From positions 1 through 30,691 of the forward strand of contig CAZWBW010000025.1 in assembly GCA_964632355.1 (NCBI GenBank): DNA of 30,691 bases. The letters run 5' to 3'. A program made the position numbers and the translations under genes. Each line of letters opens with the position of its first letter. Position 1 is the first letter of the stretch. The notes below the pieces were generated by a model. That model saw only the letters and a list, made by a program, of their open reading frames with translations, was not told the origin of the DNA and searched no databases. Shown here in pieces: positions 29,086 through 30,691 of this stretch. The DNA comes from JALOAP01 sp964632355. Its GTDB lineage: Bacteria > Chloroflexota > Dehalococcoidia > Tepidiformales > Tepidiformaceae.

Positions 29086-30069
29086 ATGCATGCGATTCGC
29101 CAGTACGAGTTTGGGCCGCCGGAAGTCCTGCGCTATGAGGAAGTCGATGAGCCGCGGCCGGGGCCCGGGGAGGTGCGGATCGCGGTCCGCGCGGCCGGCG
29201 TGCACCTGGTCGACACGAAGATCCGGGCCGGCGAGGGCCCGTGGCAGGTTTCGCTGCCGATGACCCCGGGCCGCGAGGTCGCTGGCGATGTGGAGTCGGT
29301 GGGGCCCAGCGTCGATGAGGCGTGGCTCGGGCGGCGGGTGGTCGCGCACCTTGGACCGTCGCCAGCGCCGAACAACGGTGGATACGCCGAGTTCGCGGTC
29401 GCAAAGGCGGCCTCGCTCCACGCACTGCCGGACCACGTGGGCTACGACGCGGCAGTGGCAATGATCGGCACGGGCCGAACCACCATGGCGATCCTCGAAG
29501 GAGCGGACCTGCGCGCCGACGACGTGGCGCTTGTGACCGCGGCGGCCGGCGGCATCGGGAGTCTCGTGGTGCAGGCGGCGGCGAAGGCGGGCGCAACCGT
29601 GGTGGCGCTCGCGGGCAGCGCAGAGAAAGTGGACCTCGCGCGAACGCTTGGCGCGCACGTCGCCATCGACTACCGGGAGTCCGATTGGCCGGCGCGGGTA
29701 ACCGAAGCGCTGGGGGAGCGCGCGGTCACGGTCGTGTTCGATAGCGTCGGTGGCGAGGCAGGCCGGGCTGCGCTCGAACTGCTTGGCCCTGGCGGGCGGC
29801 TGCTCCTCTACGGCTGGTCGGCCGGCGCGCCTACCAGGGTCACCGCCGAGGACATCTTCGAGCGCGGCATTACCGTGTCGGGTGTGCTGGGGCGCGTGCA
29901 GCAGCGCAAGGGGAACCTGCGCGACCTCGAAGAGGCGGCGCTTGCGGCGCTCGCTTCGGGCGAACTGACACCGGTCGTGGCATCGCGCTACCCGCTCGCA
30001 AAGGCGGCCGAAGCCCACGCCGCGCTGGAGACGCGCGGAACGATGGGAAAGGTCGTGCTGATCCCGTAG
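29086..30069 (+). CDS. NAD(P)-dependent quinone oxidoreductase-like (MDR superfamily)
   Basis: 327 residues from ATG 29086, with GGAGGG upstream. An N-terminal GroES-like domain (about 1-125, RQYEFGPPEVLRYEEVDEPR and PGREVAGDVESVG) precedes a Rossmann domain (about 130-260) with VTAAAGGIGSLVVQAAAKAG as the nucleotide-binding loop. The catalytic Zn ligands of alcohol dehydrogenases are absent, which places it with zeta-crystallin/QOR-type quinone reductases. The loop after the second strand (LAGSAEKVDLARTLGA) fits this family. It reduces quinones or enones using NADPH, but the natural substrate is unknown. It converges with the protease gene, with only four bases between them. Confidence 0.92.
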   Translation: MHAIRQYEFGPPEVLRYEEVDEPRPGPGEVRIAVRAAGVHLVDTKIRAGEGPWQVSLPMTPGREVAGDVESVGPSVDEAWLGRRVVAHLGPSPAPNNGGYAEFAVAKAASLHALPDHVGYDAAVAMIGTGRTTMAILEGADLRADDVALVTAAAGGIGSLVVQAAAKAGATVVALAGSAEKVDLARTLGAHVAIDYRESDWPARVTEALGERAVTVVFDSVGGEAGRAALELLGPGGRLLLYGWSAGAPTRVTAEDIFERGITVSGVLGRVQQRKGNLRDLEEAALAALASGELTPVVASRYPLAKAAEAHAALETRGTMGKVVLIP

Positions 30070-30073
30070 GCGG

Positions 30074-30691
30074 CTAGACCGGGTCGTGGAGCATTCCCGC
30101 CTGCCGCAGGATGTTCAGGATGCGATCGCGGGCGATGACGCCGATGACCCGTCCTTCGCGAACAACCGGCAGGTGCGTCAACTCCGCCTGCTCCATCTCG
30201 AGCAGGACCTCGGAGGCGTTCTGGTCGGGGCTGATGGGCTGGAGCCTGGCGCTGGGCACCATGGCTTCGCCGGCGGTGACGGTATCCCACATCGCCTCGG
30301 GGATGGCGCGCATCTGGTAGGCGCTGATCAGCCCGGCGAGCTTTCCTTCGGCTTCGACGAAGTAGCAGACGCGTGGGTTCAGTTCGAGCACGCCGCGGGC
30401 AAGAGCGCCGATGGTCATGTCCCGCTCCACGACCGGAGGGTCGGGAACCATGAGTTCGCCCGCCTGGTACTTCTCGAGCGTCTGGATGTAGCGGTTCTGG
30501 ATGAGGCTGCGGCGAGCCGCGTTTTCGAGGAACAGGCCGATGAGCACAAGCCAGAAGGCGCTCAGCCCGGGCCGCGCGATGAACACCGGCACGTTGAGCA
30601 CGGCGAGGAAGCCGAGAAGGATGAACAGCCAGCCGAACGCGCGGCCGGTCCAGCCGGCGACTACCGTCGCGCGGTTGAAGTCGCGGGAGAT
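30074..30691 (-). CDS. Site-2 protease family protein with CBS domains, C-terminal part
   Basis: Runs off the window end, with 205 residues visible. A membrane region begins with DFNRATVVAGWTGRAFGWLF, continues through two hydrophobic helices and reaches FLENAARRSLIQNRY. It is followed by two CBS repeats (about 80-135 and 140-200: VVERDMTIGALARGVLELNP, then SEVLLEMEQAELTHLPVVRE and VIGVIARDRILNIL). This is the Rip3-like/SpoIVFB-CBS arrangement of M50 intramembrane metalloproteases. The HExxH zinc motif must lie beyond the window. Such proteases can cut anti-sigma factors, and an RskA-like protein is encoded at 8826. A link is possible but not shown; CBS domains usually sense adenosyl ligands. 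Confidence 0.85.
   Translation of the reverse strand: MSRDFNRATVVAGWTGRAFGWLFILLGFLAVLNVPVFIARPGLSAFWLVLIGLFLENAARRSLIQNRYIQTLEKYQAGELMVPDPPVVERDMTIGALARGVLELNPRVCYFVEAEGKLAGLISAYQMRAIPEAMWDTVTAGEAMVPSARLQPISPDQNASEVLLEMEQAELTHLPVVREGRVIGVIARDRILNILRQAGMLHDPV

Noticed and set aside
1..30691. CRISPR arrays, tRNA/rRNA genes, insertion sequences or prophage
   Set aside because: No spaced direct repeats, cloverleaf-like segments, transposase motifs or terminal repeats were seen on reading the sequence.

Overview
GC-rich bacterial chromosome, about 30.7 kb, carrying ordinary metabolic, chaperone, envelope and transport genes with no phage, transposon, CRISPR array, tRNA or rRNA that I can see. 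Several traits suggest a Chloroflexota-like bacterium (possibly the Dehalococcoidia/Tepidiforma side): lipoproteins with long Thr/Ala/Glu linkers after the lipobox Cys, a CIRCE-controlled groESL operon, an ECF sigma factor/RskA-type anti-sigma pair, many acyl-CoA enzymes, and a mix of SD-led and apparently leaderless genes. This placement is an inference from gene content.

Layout. 1-950: end of an HD-GYP protein, a small membrane protein and a carboxymuconolactone decarboxylase-family protein. 957-3082: a MerR regulator with a palindrome in its own promoter, then a divergent DnaA-type AAA+ protein. 3102-4489: a His-rich membrane protein, a lipoprotein and a small acidic protein; two of their ribosome binding sites lie in inverted repeats. 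4486-6819: a BtuF-fold metal receptor, a helical-repeat protein and an HNH endonuclease. 6847-9698: an HtrA/DegP-like lipoprotein protease divergent from an ECF sigma/anti-sigma pair. 9699-10056: apparently decayed DNA with remnants of two minus-strand genes.

10057-19022 is rich in acyl-CoA metabolism: a PaaG-like crotonase, two thiolases, a short-chain dehydrogenase and a ThDP enzyme of the acetolactate synthase/2-hydroxyacyl-CoA lyase superfamily. Between them lie an AMIN-like lipoprotein, a secreted GH25-like protein, a PIG-L deacetylase and a 40-residue membrane peptide. 19031-21219 is groES-groEL with promoter, CIRCE operator, a strong intercistronic hairpin and a classic terminator. 21352-25151 is a three-gene ferric-iron ABC transporter whose promoter holds a DtxR-like palindrome between -35 and -10. 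25177-26759 carries a YebC/PmpR protein and an RlmB-like rRNA methyltransferase. 26889-30691 holds small uncharacterised proteins, a secreted protein with an internal duplication, a quinone oxidoreductase-like protein and the C-terminal part of a site-2 protease with CBS domains.

Genes appear to work together in four units: groESL (heat-shock folding), the iron importer, the sigma/anti-sigma/HtrA group (envelope stress, inferred) and the scattered acyl-CoA enzymes. The most unusual items are the composite pseudogene at 9695-9953, the DnaA-like protein with altered DNA-recognition residues, and the palindromic control sites.
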